Positions 9,284-18,179 of a stretch of 64,000 nt of DNA are shown here, one piece after another; position 1 is the first letter of the stretch; each line of letters starts with the position of its first letter. Source of the stretch: Spirochaetales bacterium (GTDB taxonomy: Bacteria > Spirochaetota > Spirochaetia > Sphaerochaetales > Sphaerochaetaceae). The position numbers and the translations under genes are program-made. The DNA is taken from the NCBI GenBank assembly GCA_018433865.1, contig JAHDQJ010000010.1, forward strand, positions 124,001-188,000, in the 5' to 3' direction. Below the pieces are notes generated by a model. The model made no database searches and was not told the DNA's origin. It saw only the letters and a list, made by a program, of their open reading frames with translations.

Positions 9284-10563
9284 TGGCTGGTTTATTACTC
9301 CTGTCCATATTCATCGGAACGATCATAATCGGATTGCCAGTATTCTTCTCGATGGGAATCATCACCATTGTCGGACTCAACAGCCTTGGGATGACCAACC
9401 TGATGGTCATTGCCCAAAAGATGTTCTCAGGCATTGACAACTTTACATATCTCTGCATCCCGTTGTTCGTGCTTTCTGGTGAGATCATGAGTCGGTGTGG
9501 TATGTTGAAGAGCTTGGAAGACTTCTGTTCCAGTCTTGTCGGTCATATCCGTGGTGGCCTCGCGCAGGTCAATGTCCTTGGCAGCATGTTGTTTGCAGGA
9601 ATTTCTGGGTCTGCAACCGCTGACATGACGAGTCTTGGAAAAATTGAAATTGAGATGATGACTGAAGCTGGTTACAATCGCGTATATGCGACGACCGTAA
9701 CCGCGGCATCTGCCATCATTGCACCGATCATCCCTCCGAGCAATATCATGATCATCTATGCCGTTTGTGCAAGCAACGTTTCGGTTACGGCGATGTTCTT
9801 GGGCGGAATTCTTCCTGGGATTCTGCTGGGTGCCGTTGAGATGGCTTTATGTTATCTTTACGCTATCAAGTACAAGCATCCACGAGATCGGAAGTTTTCA
9901 TGGAAGGAGCGACTGCAGGTTACTTGGGAGACCCTGCCTGCTCTCGGGTTGCCTGTGATCATCCTTGGGGGAATAGTCTTTGGAATCTTCACGGCTACAG
10001 AAGCCAGTGCGGTGGCGGTGTTGTATGCATTGATCGTTGCCATATCCAAGAAGTCCATCACGTGGAAGTCTTTCTACCAATGCTGTGTCAGCACAGGCAA
10101 AGCTACCGCGAACGTGTTGGCAATAATCGGAATAGCGAGCGCCATGGGATATGCTATTACGGTCTTGAGAATTCCCCAGGATCTGGTACAGTTCTTTTCG
10201 CAATATCTGAATTCCAGGATTACATTCCTGATTTTCGTAAACATTCTTCTGTTACTTTTAGGGTTGTTCATGGATCAAGCCCCTGCCTTGCTGGTCATCA
10301 CTCCGGTAATCTTGCCATTGGCAATCAAGTTCGGTATCGATCCCATCCACTTCGGTATTCTGGTATGTTTCAACTTGACTATCGGATTGATCACTCCTCC
10401 TGTTGGCATGCAGTTGTTTGTAGGTGCCAATGTCGGACGTGTCAAACTTTCCGAATTGTACAGAAGCATCTGGCCCTTTGTAGTTGTAGGAATGATCGTA
10501 CTATTGCTCATTACGTACATTCCTGGAATTGTCACCTTGATCCCACATGCATTAGGATATTAG
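9283..10563 (+). CDS. TRAP transporter large permease (DctM family)
   Basis: This 426-residue polytopic membrane protein has many hydrophobic helices and the DctM landmarks GISGSATADMTSLGKIEIEMM, APIIPPSNIMIIYAV and GLITPPVGMQLFVGANVG. It is the sodium- or proton-driven channel subunit of the importer. The ATG at 9283 overlaps the DctQ stop and follows GGAGGC. With the adjacent DctP and DctQ it gives a complete TRAP system whose likely substrate is an organic or sugar acid. Confidence 0.95.
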   Translation: MAGLLLLSIFIGTIIIGLPVFFSMGIITIVGLNSLGMTNLMVIAQKMFSGIDNFTYLCIPLFVLSGEIMSRCGMLKSLEDFCSSLVGHIRGGLAQVNVLGSMLFAGISGSATADMTSLGKIEIEMMTEAGYNRVYATTVTAASAIIAPIIPPSNIMIIYAVCASNVSVTAMFLGGILPGILLGAVEMALCYLYAIKYKHPRDRKFSWKERLQVTWETLPALGLPVIILGGIVFGIFTATEASAVAVLYALIVAISKKSITWKSFYQCCVSTGKATANVLAIIGIASAMGYAITVLRIPQDLVQFFSQYLNSRITFLIFVNILLLLLGLFMDQAPALLVITPVILPLAIKFGIDPIHFGILVCFNLTIGLITPPVGMQLFVGANVGRVKLSELYRSIWPFVVVGMIVLLLITYIPGIVTLIPHALGY

Positions 10564-10567
10564 GAAT

Positions 10568-11836
10568 ATGGGTAGTGTAAATAGAATGCTCGAAGGGGTT
10601 CCGATCCCTCGGTTCGTGAAAATCAAACAGAAATTCGATGCTTCCTGTCTTGAGGATGTGGCAGCTGCCGTACGGCAAGAACTTGAGCGTACGGAAATTG
10701 TCGAGAGGATACTGCCAGGAATGCGAATTGCCATAACGGCCGGAAGCCGCGGAGTAGCAAATCTTGCTCTGGTGATACGCGAAACCGTTTCATTCTTGAA
10801 GAAACATGGAGCGAAACCGTTCGTATTTCCAGCGATGGGTAGTCATGGAGGAGCCGTTGCTGAGGGTCAGTTGGCCATTATCCATGAATATGGTGTTACT
10901 GAGGAGTATGTCGGTTGTCCGGTAATCGCAACCATGGAGACGGTGTGCATTGGGTACCTCGATGATGGGAGACCCATTCATATCAACCGACTGGCAGCTG
11001 AAGCAGATGGTATCATTGCCCTCAACAGGATAAAGCCACATACGGCATTCCGAGGGAAATTCGAAAGTGGTGTGATGAAGATGATGACCATTGGGTTAGG
11101 AGCGCAGCTTGGAGCTCAAGTGTGTCATCGTCAAGGTATCATGCACTTGGGGCCGAATGTTGAAAAATTCGCATTCGGAATCCTCAAGCATGCAAAGATC
11201 CTGCTTGGCATAGGTTTGGTCGAGAATGCCTTTGATCGTACCTGCAAGGTGCGGGTGATGACGAAGGAACAGATACCTTTGGAGGAACCGGGTTTGCTCG
11301 AAGAAGCCAAGCAACGGATGGCACGAATCCTGTTTGATTCAGTCGATGTCATGATTGTTGATTATATTGGCAAGGACATCAGTGGAGAGGGCATGGATCC
11401 GAATATTTCCGGTCGTTGGATCGTACCCAACATCACTGGTGGCATTGACGCCCAACGTATTGGTATCCTGGATATCACCGATGAGACGATGGGGAATGTC
11501 GTGGGGCTGGGAATGGCAGATGTCTGTGCCAAACGGGTAGTTGAGAAAATGGATCGGGATACCACCTATCCGAATTCACTCACCAGTACGGTAACGAGCC
11601 TCTGTAAGATTCCGATGTACTTCGATAATCATAAATTGACAATCCAAGCAGCGATCAAGATGAGCGCAGGAGTGGAACCGGAAGATATTGAAATTATTCG
11701 GATCGCACATACATTGGCGTTGGACACATTCTGGATATCAGAAAATATGGTGGAAAGGGCTCGGAAACATCCCGATATTGAAATTGTTGGGGAACCGGAA
11801 GAATTGGAATTCAATGCTGAAGGTGATCTGTTTTAG
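10568..11836 (+). CDS. LarA-like protein (lactate racemase N-terminal domain, DUF2088)
   Basis: This 422-residue protein resembles the nickel-pincer racemase family LarA/DUF2088. It shows RIAITAGSRGVANL, VFPAMGSHGGAVAEGQ and the conserved HTAFRGKFESGVMKMMTIGLG stretch with candidate catalytic His and Lys residues. It starts four bases after the TRAP permease and is the last gene of the operon. LarA needs a pincer cofactor made by LarB, LarC and LarE; none of those is in the window. A racemase or epimerase acting on the imported hydroxy acid is a reasonable inference. The DUF362 gene at the operon's start often travels with this family. Confidence 0.8.
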   Translation: MGSVNRMLEGVPIPRFVKIKQKFDASCLEDVAAAVRQELERTEIVERILPGMRIAITAGSRGVANLALVIRETVSFLKKHGAKPFVFPAMGSHGGAVAEGQLAIIHEYGVTEEYVGCPVIATMETVCIGYLDDGRPIHINRLAAEADGIIALNRIKPHTAFRGKFESGVMKMMTIGLGAQLGAQVCHRQGIMHLGPNVEKFAFGILKHAKILLGIGLVENAFDRTCKVRVMTKEQIPLEEPGLLEEAKQRMARILFDSVDVMIVDYIGKDISGEGMDPNISGRWIVPNITGGIDAQRIGILDITDETMGNVVGLGMADVCAKRVVEKMDRDTTYPNSLTSTVTSLCKIPMYFDNHKLTIQAAIKMSAGVEPEDIEIIRIAHTLALDTFWISENMVERARKHPDIEIVGEPEELEFNAEGDLF

Positions 11837-12133
11837 AAATCTGGGATGCATTTGAATGCTCACGAATCATCTTGAGTCGTAGACAGTGAATCTGCCTCAA
11901 AGGTTCGATCAGGGGCGGACATCTTGTGAAGATCCTCTCCGGAACTCTTGGATTGACCAAGCCTCAGGGCAATGGGTTCCACGCGATTTCCTGCTCGATT
12001 CGGATGAAAGGGTCGTCGTCAAGCCGGTTCGATTCGTTAAGAACCGAAAACCTTCAAAGTTCCCAAAGGCTTCTTCTTCGATTGAAGCTTACAGACATTG
12101 ATCGTACATGGGGATACACAGGGAAAATATGTT
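11837..12133. other. Intergenic region without a recognisable gene
   Basis: This stretch between the end of the LarA-like operon and the terminator of the convergent TIM-barrel gene holds short open frames on both strands, but none has a good ribosome site or a recognisable family. No clear terminator for the plus-strand operon was identified in it. Confidence 0.5.
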
Positions 12134-12155
12134 GGGGAGGGAATCACCCCTCCCC
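12134..12155 (-). terminator. Terminator of the minus-strand TIM-barrel gene
   Basis: GGGGAGGG and CCCTCCCC form an 8-bp stem with loop AATCAC just after the stop of the minus-strand gene at 12165. Read on the minus strand it is followed by a TTTT tract a few bases on. It may also stop transcripts arriving from the plus-strand operon. Confidence 0.65.
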
Positions 12156-12164
12156 ATGTCTGAA

Positions 12165-13043
12165 TCAGGCTTCCTCGAGCAATTTCTCGAAACGTTGTCC
12201 GTAGGTGATGAAATTCTGCATGCGCTTCTCTTCGTTGCTGATGGCGCTGCTGTCGTGGAATACGACCTCCATATGCGGTTCGATGCTGTAGTACCCAGCG
12301 TATCCGCTGCGTTTCAATTCTCCGACGATCTTTCGCACATGACCGTTGCCTTCTCCTGGGAAGCGGTAGAGCTCTGTCTTTCCATCATCTGCGAACAAGG
12401 CATCCTTGATATGGACGTGGACGATATGTTCCTTCACCGCTGAGAAGAACTCGTAGGAGTCCTGCGGACGGTAGGGGTAGGGTGTGCGGGCATCGGAAGT
12501 GATCGGAGGATTGCCGGTATCAAAGACCAACTTCAATGCGGGAACATGCTCGAGCATCCTGAGCGTATGGTCGGGGCTCATGCCACCGTAGGTATGGCAG
12601 TTCTCATGCACAGGGATCAGGCCGTGGTCTCCGAATGCCTCGCAGATCCAGTTGAGGCGCCTGAACCGTTCCCGTTCCTGCTGTTCATCGAGGATCTTTC
12701 CATTCGCATCCTCGATGACTTTGTAGCTCATGATCCTCACATAGTTCGTTTTGAGCCGTTTCATCCGGACTATTGTCCTGCGGACCACTTCTTGGGTCAC
12801 CTCGAAAGGTTCCGTGATCGGTTTGGACCAATTCGCGATTCCTGAGCCGAGGCACGCTACCGTGATGTGGTTCTCTTCAAGGTAATCGGCGACCTTGGCA
12901 AACCGGTCCTCGCTCAGATCATGTGCGAGCACCTTGTCCACTGCGCGCAGTTCGATGGAATTCCACCCCATCCTCTTCAGCACCGACACCTGTCCTTCGA
13001 TCCCATCAGCAGCCTCATCGGCAAATCCTGTGAATAACCTCAT
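12165..13043 (-). CDS. Sugar phosphate isomerase/epimerase-like TIM-barrel protein
   Basis: This 292-residue protein belongs to the AP_endonuc_2/xylose-isomerase-like TIM barrels. It has the metal-site style motifs VHENCHTYG (about residue 146), LVFDTGNPP and HVHIKDA, and ends with a YYSIEPHM segment bearing the last acidic ligand. Such proteins isomerise or epimerise ketoses, inositol or sugar-acid intermediates. It lies downstream of the GntR gene on the same strand with a 170-base gap, and its job is probably linked to the divergent TRAP operon. The exact substrate is unknown. Confidence 0.88.
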   Translation of the reverse strand: MRLFTGFADEAADGIEGQVSVLKRMGWNSIELRAVDKVLAHDLSEDRFAKVADYLEENHITVACLGSGIANWSKPITEPFEVTQEVVRRTIVRMKRLKTNYVRIMSYKVIEDANGKILDEQQERERFRRLNWICEAFGDHGLIPVHENCHTYGGMSPDHTLRMLEHVPALKLVFDTGNPPITSDARTPYPYRPQDSYEFFSAVKEHIVHVHIKDALFADDGKTELYRFPGEGNGHVRKIVGELKRSGYAGYYSIEPHMEVVFHDSSAISNEEKRMQNFITYGQRFEKLLEEA

Positions 13044-13069
13044 GACATCTCCAAGCTATGTATTGTTCA

Positions 13070-13124
13070 AGACAGGTGCAGCTGCAGCTGCAGGAGCAAG
13101 CCAGACGACGCTGGACGCCTGTCT
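13070..13124. repeat. Long inverted repeat with CAGCTG-rich core
   Basis: AGACAGG (13070-13076) pairs with CCTGTCT (13118-13124) around a CAGCTGCAGCTGCAG tract and a CCAG/CTGG mini-stem. It lies between the GntR and TIM-barrel genes and could be a terminator or a processing structure; function is not clear. Confidence 0.35.
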
Positions 13125-13213
13125 CTCATGAAAAAATGATCTGTTTTAGCATATTGGCCCATAGGCCTCATGCATGCGACATCCTTTTCTGCAAGAACAT
13201 GAGATACCGATCT

Positions 13214-13876
13214 TCAGTTGAAGAATCCCTCATCGAATTTCATCAAGTCACCCTGCATGCCGTGCTGGATATGCTTGTGCATCGCTTCCTGGGCGCGAGC
13301 GGGATCGAGGGAGAATATCTCGTTGACCAGATCCTTGTGCCAAGTCTTCCAGTTGATTTCCCTAACTTCCCACACTTTCTTGGGATCCTGGTAGAGCAGG
13401 CTCCAGAGCGAGAGCCGTTTCAATTCCACAAGCAGCTGGTTGTTGCCCGTACTTTCGGCCATGTAGAGATGGAACTTCCGGTGTCGCTTCGAAAGTTTCT
13501 CGATGTTCTCCGTTACGCTGGTATCGATGTTGTCGATCTCATCGGCAATCTGATAGAGGTCCTCAGCGGCTTTGCGGTCATTTTTCGTACAGAGCATATA
13601 AGCGACCATGACTTCGAGCGCTTCGCGGATACCGTAGAGGTCCTTGATCCTGGTGCGTGTTTCAACCGGGATCCTGACACCCCACTTCGGTATGGACTCG
13701 ATCAGGTGTTCATACTCCAGTCGCTTCAGTGCCTCGCGTACGGAAATGATGGAAGTATCGGCCAATTCTGCCAACATCCGTTGGGAAAGGAATTCTCCTC
13801 TCGGCAACGTCCCCTCCAGGATGACCTTCAGTATCGCTTGATATGCTTTCTCGGAACTCGTAGTCAGATTGTCCAT
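13214..13876 (-). CDS. GntR-family transcriptional regulator (FCD type)
   Basis: This 220-residue protein has an N-terminal winged helix (about residues 8-75, LAELADTSIISVREALKRLEYEHLI) and a helical FCD domain with REALEVMVAYML, KRHRKFHLYMAESTGN and KHIQHGM, which supply the expected metal or ligand histidines. It is transcribed away from the second TRAP operon and is its likely regulator. A 16-bp palindrome and a good promoter lie in the divergent gap 13877-14177. Confidence 0.9.
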   Translation of the reverse strand: MDNLTTSSEKAYQAILKVILEGTLPRGEFLSQRMLAELADTSIISVREALKRLEYEHLIESIPKWGVRIPVETRTRIKDLYGIREALEVMVAYMLCTKNDRKAAEDLYQIADEIDNIDTSVTENIEKLSKRHRKFHLYMAESTGNNQLLVELKRLSLWSLLYQDPKKVWEVREINWKTWHKDLVNEIFSLDPARAQEAMHKHIQHGMQGDLMKFDEGFFN

Positions 13877-14054
13877 GCTGTATTCTACCTTATCTTATTT
13901 CCACCCATACGCAAAGAATATAATGACATGGTTATGATTTGTTACACATTTCCATGACTATTCTTCTTCCATGACAGATGCGCCTGTATTCCTTCGGAGC
14001 CATTGTCCGAGCCAAGGTCACGTCCCATCATGCACGCGATTCAAATATATCATG

Positions 14055-14070
14055 TTCTTATGCATAAGAA
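14055..14070. promoter_or_regulatory. 16-bp perfect palindrome, candidate GntR operator
   Basis: TTCTTATGCATAAGAA is a perfect palindrome in the divergent region between the GntR regulator and the second TRAP operon, about 50 bases upstream of the -35 box. Its position suggests a regulator site. Confidence 0.5.
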
Positions 14071-14120
14071 AAGAGAAAAAATAACCGTTATAACACAAAT
14101 AACAAAAATAAAAGTTATAC

Positions 14121-14148
14121 TTGACATAACAGATAGTCGTGTTAGACT
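14121..14148 (+). promoter_or_regulatory. Promoter of the second TRAP operon
   Basis: A consensus -35 TTGACA (14121-14126) is followed after 16 bases by TAGACT (14143-14148). Transcription would start near 14155, giving a short leader with AAAGGAG before the ATG at 14178. Confidence 0.65.
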
Positions 14149-14177
14149 GAACCTACATTCAATGAAAGGAGACTAGT

Positions 14178-15200
14178 ATGAAAAGGACAATCGGGAAAAC
14201 GTTGACATTGCTACTTGTCTTGTTGGTGTTCACGACACCGTTGCTGTTCTCTGCCGGCACTCCGGAAGCAAAGAAAGAGGCAATCATCTTTTCTGGAGTT
14301 TTCAACATCGGGCAACCCCAAGTACATTCCCAGATGAAATTCAAGGAATTGTTCGAGGCTCGCTCGAATGGGAAGTATGAGGTCAGGGTCATAACGGGAA
14401 TGGCCATGGGAGGCGCCAGGGAGCACCTCGAGGCTCTGAAAGAGGGATCGATCCATCTTAGTGTGTCGGGTCCTGAAGGTACGGCGATCTTCAATCCCAC
14501 CTATGATGTGGAGAACATTCCTTTCGTTTTCGAGAGTTGGGATCACCTGTACAGGTACTTGGATGGCGAACCTGGAAAGATCGTGAATCAGAAGATACTC
14601 GATACCCTCGGGGTCCGCAATCTTGGCTATCAGGTTCGTGGTGCACGCCAGTTGACCGCTGACCGGCCGATCTATTCTCGCGAAGACCTGAAAGGCTTGC
14701 GCATGCGCCTATCTGAGACAGAACCTCTGCTCCGCATCTGGGGTGCAGTAGGAGCTTCTCCAACCCCGATCGCCTTCAATGAGCTGTATACGGCGTTGCA
14801 GACCAAGATGGTCAGGGCGCAGGAGAATCCCGTTGAAACTATCTATGGCATGAAGTTCTACGAGGTCCAGGACTACATGATGGAAACTGATCACGTCCTT
14901 ACGATCTCCTATTTCCAGGCTTCTGAAAAGTGGCTGAGTGCGCTTGCTGAGGCCGATCGCGAGTTGCTGCTGGAGTGTATGAAAGAAGCGATCGCGTATG
15001 GTAATGAAATTGCTTTGGGGAATATTGTCAAACTGAAGCAGGAGATCATCGACAAGGGTTGGATGACAGTCATTCCGAAGTCGGAGATCGACATCGAAAG
15101 CATTCGGAAGCCGGCTCTGGCTGAGGTTGAGAAGATGGTAGCAGAGGGCAAGTATGACAAGACCCTCTACCAGATGGCTCAGGATCTGAAGAATCCCTGA
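14178..15200 (+). CDS. TRAP transporter substrate-binding protein (DctP family)
   Basis: This 340-residue solute receptor has a Sec signal peptide (residues 1 to about 24, ending LLFSAG). The mature protein has the DctP segments GLRMRLSETEPLLRIWGAVGASPTPI-like ligand arginine region and FNELYTALQTKMVRAQENP. Its length equals that of the first DctP in the window but the sequences differ clearly, so a different substrate is likely. AAAGGAG precedes the start. An 11-bp hairpin follows the gene. Confidence 0.95.
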   Translation: MKRTIGKTLTLLLVLLVFTTPLLFSAGTPEAKKEAIIFSGVFNIGQPQVHSQMKFKELFEARSNGKYEVRVITGMAMGGAREHLEALKEGSIHLSVSGPEGTAIFNPTYDVENIPFVFESWDHLYRYLDGEPGKIVNQKILDTLGVRNLGYQVRGARQLTADRPIYSREDLKGLRMRLSETEPLLRIWGAVGASPTPIAFNELYTALQTKMVRAQENPVETIYGMKFYEVQDYMMETDHVLTISYFQASEKWLSALAEADRELLLECMKEAIAYGNEIALGNIVKLKQEIIDKGWMTVIPKSEIDIESIRKPALAEVEKMVAEGKYDKTLYQMAQDLKNP

Positions 15201-15223
15201 TATGTTCTGTATGATCTGAATGG

Positions 15224-15259
15224 GGGGATATCCGGCTGTAACAGGATTCGGATATCCCC
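15224..15259 (+). promoter_or_regulatory. Intercistronic hairpin after second DctP gene
   Basis: GGGGATATCCG (15224-15234) and CGGATATCCCC (15249-15259) form a perfect 11-bp stem with a 14-base loop between the binding-protein and DctQ genes. No T-run follows, so mRNA stabilisation or partial termination is more likely than full termination. Confidence 0.65.
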
Positions 15260-15310
15260 TGGCAAGGGAAGTGGAGGCGGTTTTGGCATGAAAAGTTGGG
15301 AGAGATGCAA

Positions 15311-15793
15311 ATGAAGGTGAGTAGTATTGCTGAGAAAGTCATCACGCTGATTTCGAATGTGCTTTTCGCAGCGATGTTCTTGGTTGTTGTGCTGCAAGTG
15401 ATCGGTCGTTATGTGATGAGGAATCCATTCATCTGGACTGAAGAGCTAGCGCGATTCTTGTATGTGTGGTTGATATTCTTTGGGTCTGCCACCCTCATAA
15501 AGGGGTATGAGCACATTACCATCGATTTTCTTCCAAGAAAATTATCCAGCCAGGGACAGAAGATCTACAAAGTGGTCATTGATGTGCTTGCGTTTGTCTT
15601 CGTACTGCTCATGGTTCTTGGAGGAATAAAGATGATGAGAAACTCCGGGAATGCCCGGCTGCCGAGCAATCCGAATATCAAATTGGCATATATGTATCTG
15701 TCGATGGTGGTCGGTTCCTTGCTTTCCATGTTGTTTCTCTGTGAAAACATCGTAAAGAACCTCATGGCCTTGAGAAAGAAAGGGGATAGTTGA
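15311..15793 (+). CDS. TRAP transporter small membrane subunit (DctQ family)
   Basis: This 160-residue protein has four predicted membrane helices and the DctQ core PFIWTEELARFLYVWLIFFGSA. The ATG at 15311 was chosen because GGGAGA lies seven bases upstream; ATG 15305 and TTG 15296 are less well placed. It abuts the next gene directly (TGA then ATG), which indicates translational coupling. Confidence 0.9.
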   Translation: MKVSSIAEKVITLISNVLFAAMFLVVVLQVIGRYVMRNPFIWTEELARFLYVWLIFFGSATLIKGYEHITIDFLPRKLSSQGQKIYKVVIDVLAFVFVLLMVLGGIKMMRNSGNARLPSNPNIKLAYMYLSMVVGSLLSMLFLCENIVKNLMALRKKGDS

Positions 15794-17086
15794 ATGCAGA
15801 CGCTCTTGATTTTGGTTGGTGGGTTATTGTTCTTCATGTTGGCAGGTGTGCCGGTAGTCTACTCATTGGGAATTTCGTCGATCCTCTATATGCTCTTGGA
15901 TAGCAGCATGACATTCAATGTCGCTGTCATCGCCCAGGGCATGCTCAACGGTATCAACAACTTTACCTTGCTCGCGGTCCCGTTCTTCATATTCGCTGCG
16001 AATGTCATGAACGGAGGAGGTATCACCGATCGCATCTACAAGTTTGCCAATACCGTGGTCGGGCACTTGCCCGGAGGTCTCGGTCAAGTAAACGTACTCG
16101 GCAGCATCATATTCGCCGGCATGAGTGGGTCGGCAAGTGCAGATGCGGCAGGAATAGGGGCAATTGAGATCAAGGCCATGCGTGATGCGGGTTATGAGGA
16201 TGGATTCACTGTCGCCGTAACCGGTGCTTCTTCACTGATCGGACCGATCATTCCTCCCTCGATTCCCCTGGTCCTCTACGCGGTTGCTTCCAATTCATCG
16301 ACGGGTGCCATCCTGATTGCGGGTATCTTGCCTGGAATTCTTTTAGGAGCGATGGAGATGATCTACGTGGCCATCTATGCAAAGATCAAGAAATTCCCGC
16401 GTGAGAGGAAATATTCCCTGAAAGAGATCGGAGCAAGTTTCCTGCATGCCTTCTTCCCGCTGCTTACTCCTGTACTCTTGATTGGTGGTATCCTGAGCGG
16501 CTGGTTCACAGCGACTGAAGCTGCCGCAGTGTGCGCAGTATATGGGATGGTGGTTGCATTCATGTATGGTGACATCAAGATGAAGGATCTTCCGGGTATC
16601 ATCTATGAGACCATGAAGCTCTCGGTGTGTGCGATCATCATTGTCACGACGGCGAACCTGTATGGGTGGCTGGTCATGCGAGCTGGTGTTCCTCAGTATG
16701 CCTCGGAGTTTATCTCCTCCATCACCGTCAATCCGACCCTCACTCTGTTCATCATAGTCGGATTCCTCTTGCTCATGGGAACCATCATGGATCCAATTCC
16801 GGGAATCCTGATCATGACGCCGATCCTGGCTCCGCACGTGATGTCCCTCGGGGTCAGCCCGGTCCATTTCGGTATCATCATGGTATTGAGCCTGATGTTG
16901 GGTTTGCTCACTCCCCCGGTAGGCATGGTGCTGTATATCCTGCAGAAGGTGACGAAAATACCTTTCGAGCAAATCGTGAAGTCGATGGTTCCGTTCTACA
17001 TTCCGATTGTCGGGACTTTGATTCTCTTGATCCTGTTCCCTGCAATCACCCTCTTCGTTCCAAATCTGTTTTTCAAAGGATACTAG
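15794..17086 (+). CDS. TRAP transporter large permease (DctM family)
   Basis: This 430-residue polytopic membrane protein has DctM landmarks GMSGSASADAAGIGAIEIKAM, IGPIIPPSIPLVLYAV and GLLTPPVGMVLYILQKV. It completes the second TRAP importer with the preceding DctP and DctQ. The operon continues after about 130 bases with a TIM-barrel isomerase and a URO-D protein. Confidence 0.95.
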   Translation: MQTLLILVGGLLFFMLAGVPVVYSLGISSILYMLLDSSMTFNVAVIAQGMLNGINNFTLLAVPFFIFAANVMNGGGITDRIYKFANTVVGHLPGGLGQVNVLGSIIFAGMSGSASADAAGIGAIEIKAMRDAGYEDGFTVAVTGASSLIGPIIPPSIPLVLYAVASNSSTGAILIAGILPGILLGAMEMIYVAIYAKIKKFPRERKYSLKEIGASFLHAFFPLLTPVLLIGGILSGWFTATEAAAVCAVYGMVVAFMYGDIKMKDLPGIIYETMKLSVCAIIIVTTANLYGWLVMRAGVPQYASEFISSITVNPTLTLFIIVGFLLLMGTIMDPIPGILIMTPILAPHVMSLGVSPVHFGIIMVLSLMLGLLTPPVGMVLYILQKVTKIPFEQIVKSMVPFYIPIVGTLILLILFPAITLFVPNLFFKGY

Positions 17087-17217
17087 GATCGAGAAGGAAG
17101 TTTCCCGTCGCGTCGCAACATCTGTGGTGGAATCACCGAGGTTTGATGCGAGTGCAGAATCCTTGTATGTAAGTTGTTTACTACGTAATGATACCACAAG
17201 TTATTGGAGGAAAAGAA

Positions 17218-18087
17218 ATGATCAGGCCCTGTTTGTTCAATGACGATTTGTCGCACAATTTTGATAAATCTGTAGAGATCGCCGAAAGGTTGGGAGTCGG
17301 GTATTTGAAGCTGCGGAACGTGAATGGGAAACGGATCAGCCATATCACCGCACAAGACGTCAAGGACATCAAGGCGGTTCTGAAGAATACTTCGGTCAAG
17401 CTCTCCTGCATCGGTTCCCCCGCATTCTCAAAAGGATGTGAGATCGCGGATGAAGAGATGTACAAGGAGCAGAGAAGGGTGCTCGATACGTTGTTCATCC
17501 TGTGCCAGGAACTCGAACTCGACAAGGTGCGGGTATTCGGATTCGACAAACCGAAGGGAGAATTCAAGAAACATCACCTGAATGATTACTTCGAACAGAT
17601 CGTGGAGAAATATCTTGAGCCGGTGAAGCTCGCGGAGAAAGCTGGGGTCACCTTGATGCTCGAGCCCGAGCATGAAACCTATCTCGGGACCTCAGAGGAA
17701 CTTTCGAGGATGGTCAAGGCATTGGACAGCAAGAACGTACGGATTTGCTGGGACGTCTCTAATGCATGGAACGCAGGCGACAAGCCCTATCCGGAGGGGT
17801 ACGAATTCGTCAAGGATTATATCGTGCACGTGCACGTGAAGGATGCAAAGATAGATCCGGTGACCAGGACGGTCGCCAGCGATCGCATCACCATCGGGAC
17901 CGGAGGTATTCCTTGGGTCGATATCTTCGCAAGATTGCACAAGGATGGATACGACGGGGAAGCTACGATCGAATGCCCGTTCGCTCCCTGGACCGCTGAA
18001 CTGCGACCCTATCTCATGGAAGCCATCACCGCCGATGTCGTAGGATTGCATGCGATCCTGGACAAGGCGGGAGTCCCTCGCGCGTAA
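17218..18087 (+). CDS. Sugar phosphate isomerase/epimerase-like TIM-barrel protein
   Basis: This 289-residue AP_endonuc_2-type TIM barrel shows the metal-ligand style motifs MLEPEHETYLGTS, ICWDVSNAWNAG, HVHVKDAKID and ATIECPF. It is a probable epimerase or isomerase for the compound brought in by the TRAP system upstream. ATG 17218 has TTGGAGG eight bases before it; an earlier ATG ten codons upstream has no good site. Its closest neighbour in kind is the 12165 protein across the locus, but the two are not near-identical. Confidence 0.88.
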   Translation: MIRPCLFNDDLSHNFDKSVEIAERLGVGYLKLRNVNGKRISHITAQDVKDIKAVLKNTSVKLSCIGSPAFSKGCEIADEEMYKEQRRVLDTLFILCQELELDKVRVFGFDKPKGEFKKHHLNDYFEQIVEKYLEPVKLAEKAGVTLMLEPEHETYLGTSEELSRMVKALDSKNVRICWDVSNAWNAGDKPYPEGYEFVKDYIVHVHVKDAKIDPVTRTVASDRITIGTGGIPWVDIFARLHKDGYDGEATIECPFAPWTAELRPYLMEAITADVVGLHAILDKAGVPRA

Positions 18088-18179
18088 TTTTCCTGCGGGG
18101 ATACACATCGAATGCGATCGGTGGTGCATGGGCTTCGGTGCATGTACCGCAGACGCATGCTTCAGAGGATGATCATGCT

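Noticed and set aside
11880-12110. Open frames of 71 and 92 codons after the LarA-like gene
   Set aside because: Composition and motifs do not resemble a known family, ribosome sites are poor and the frames on both strands look random.
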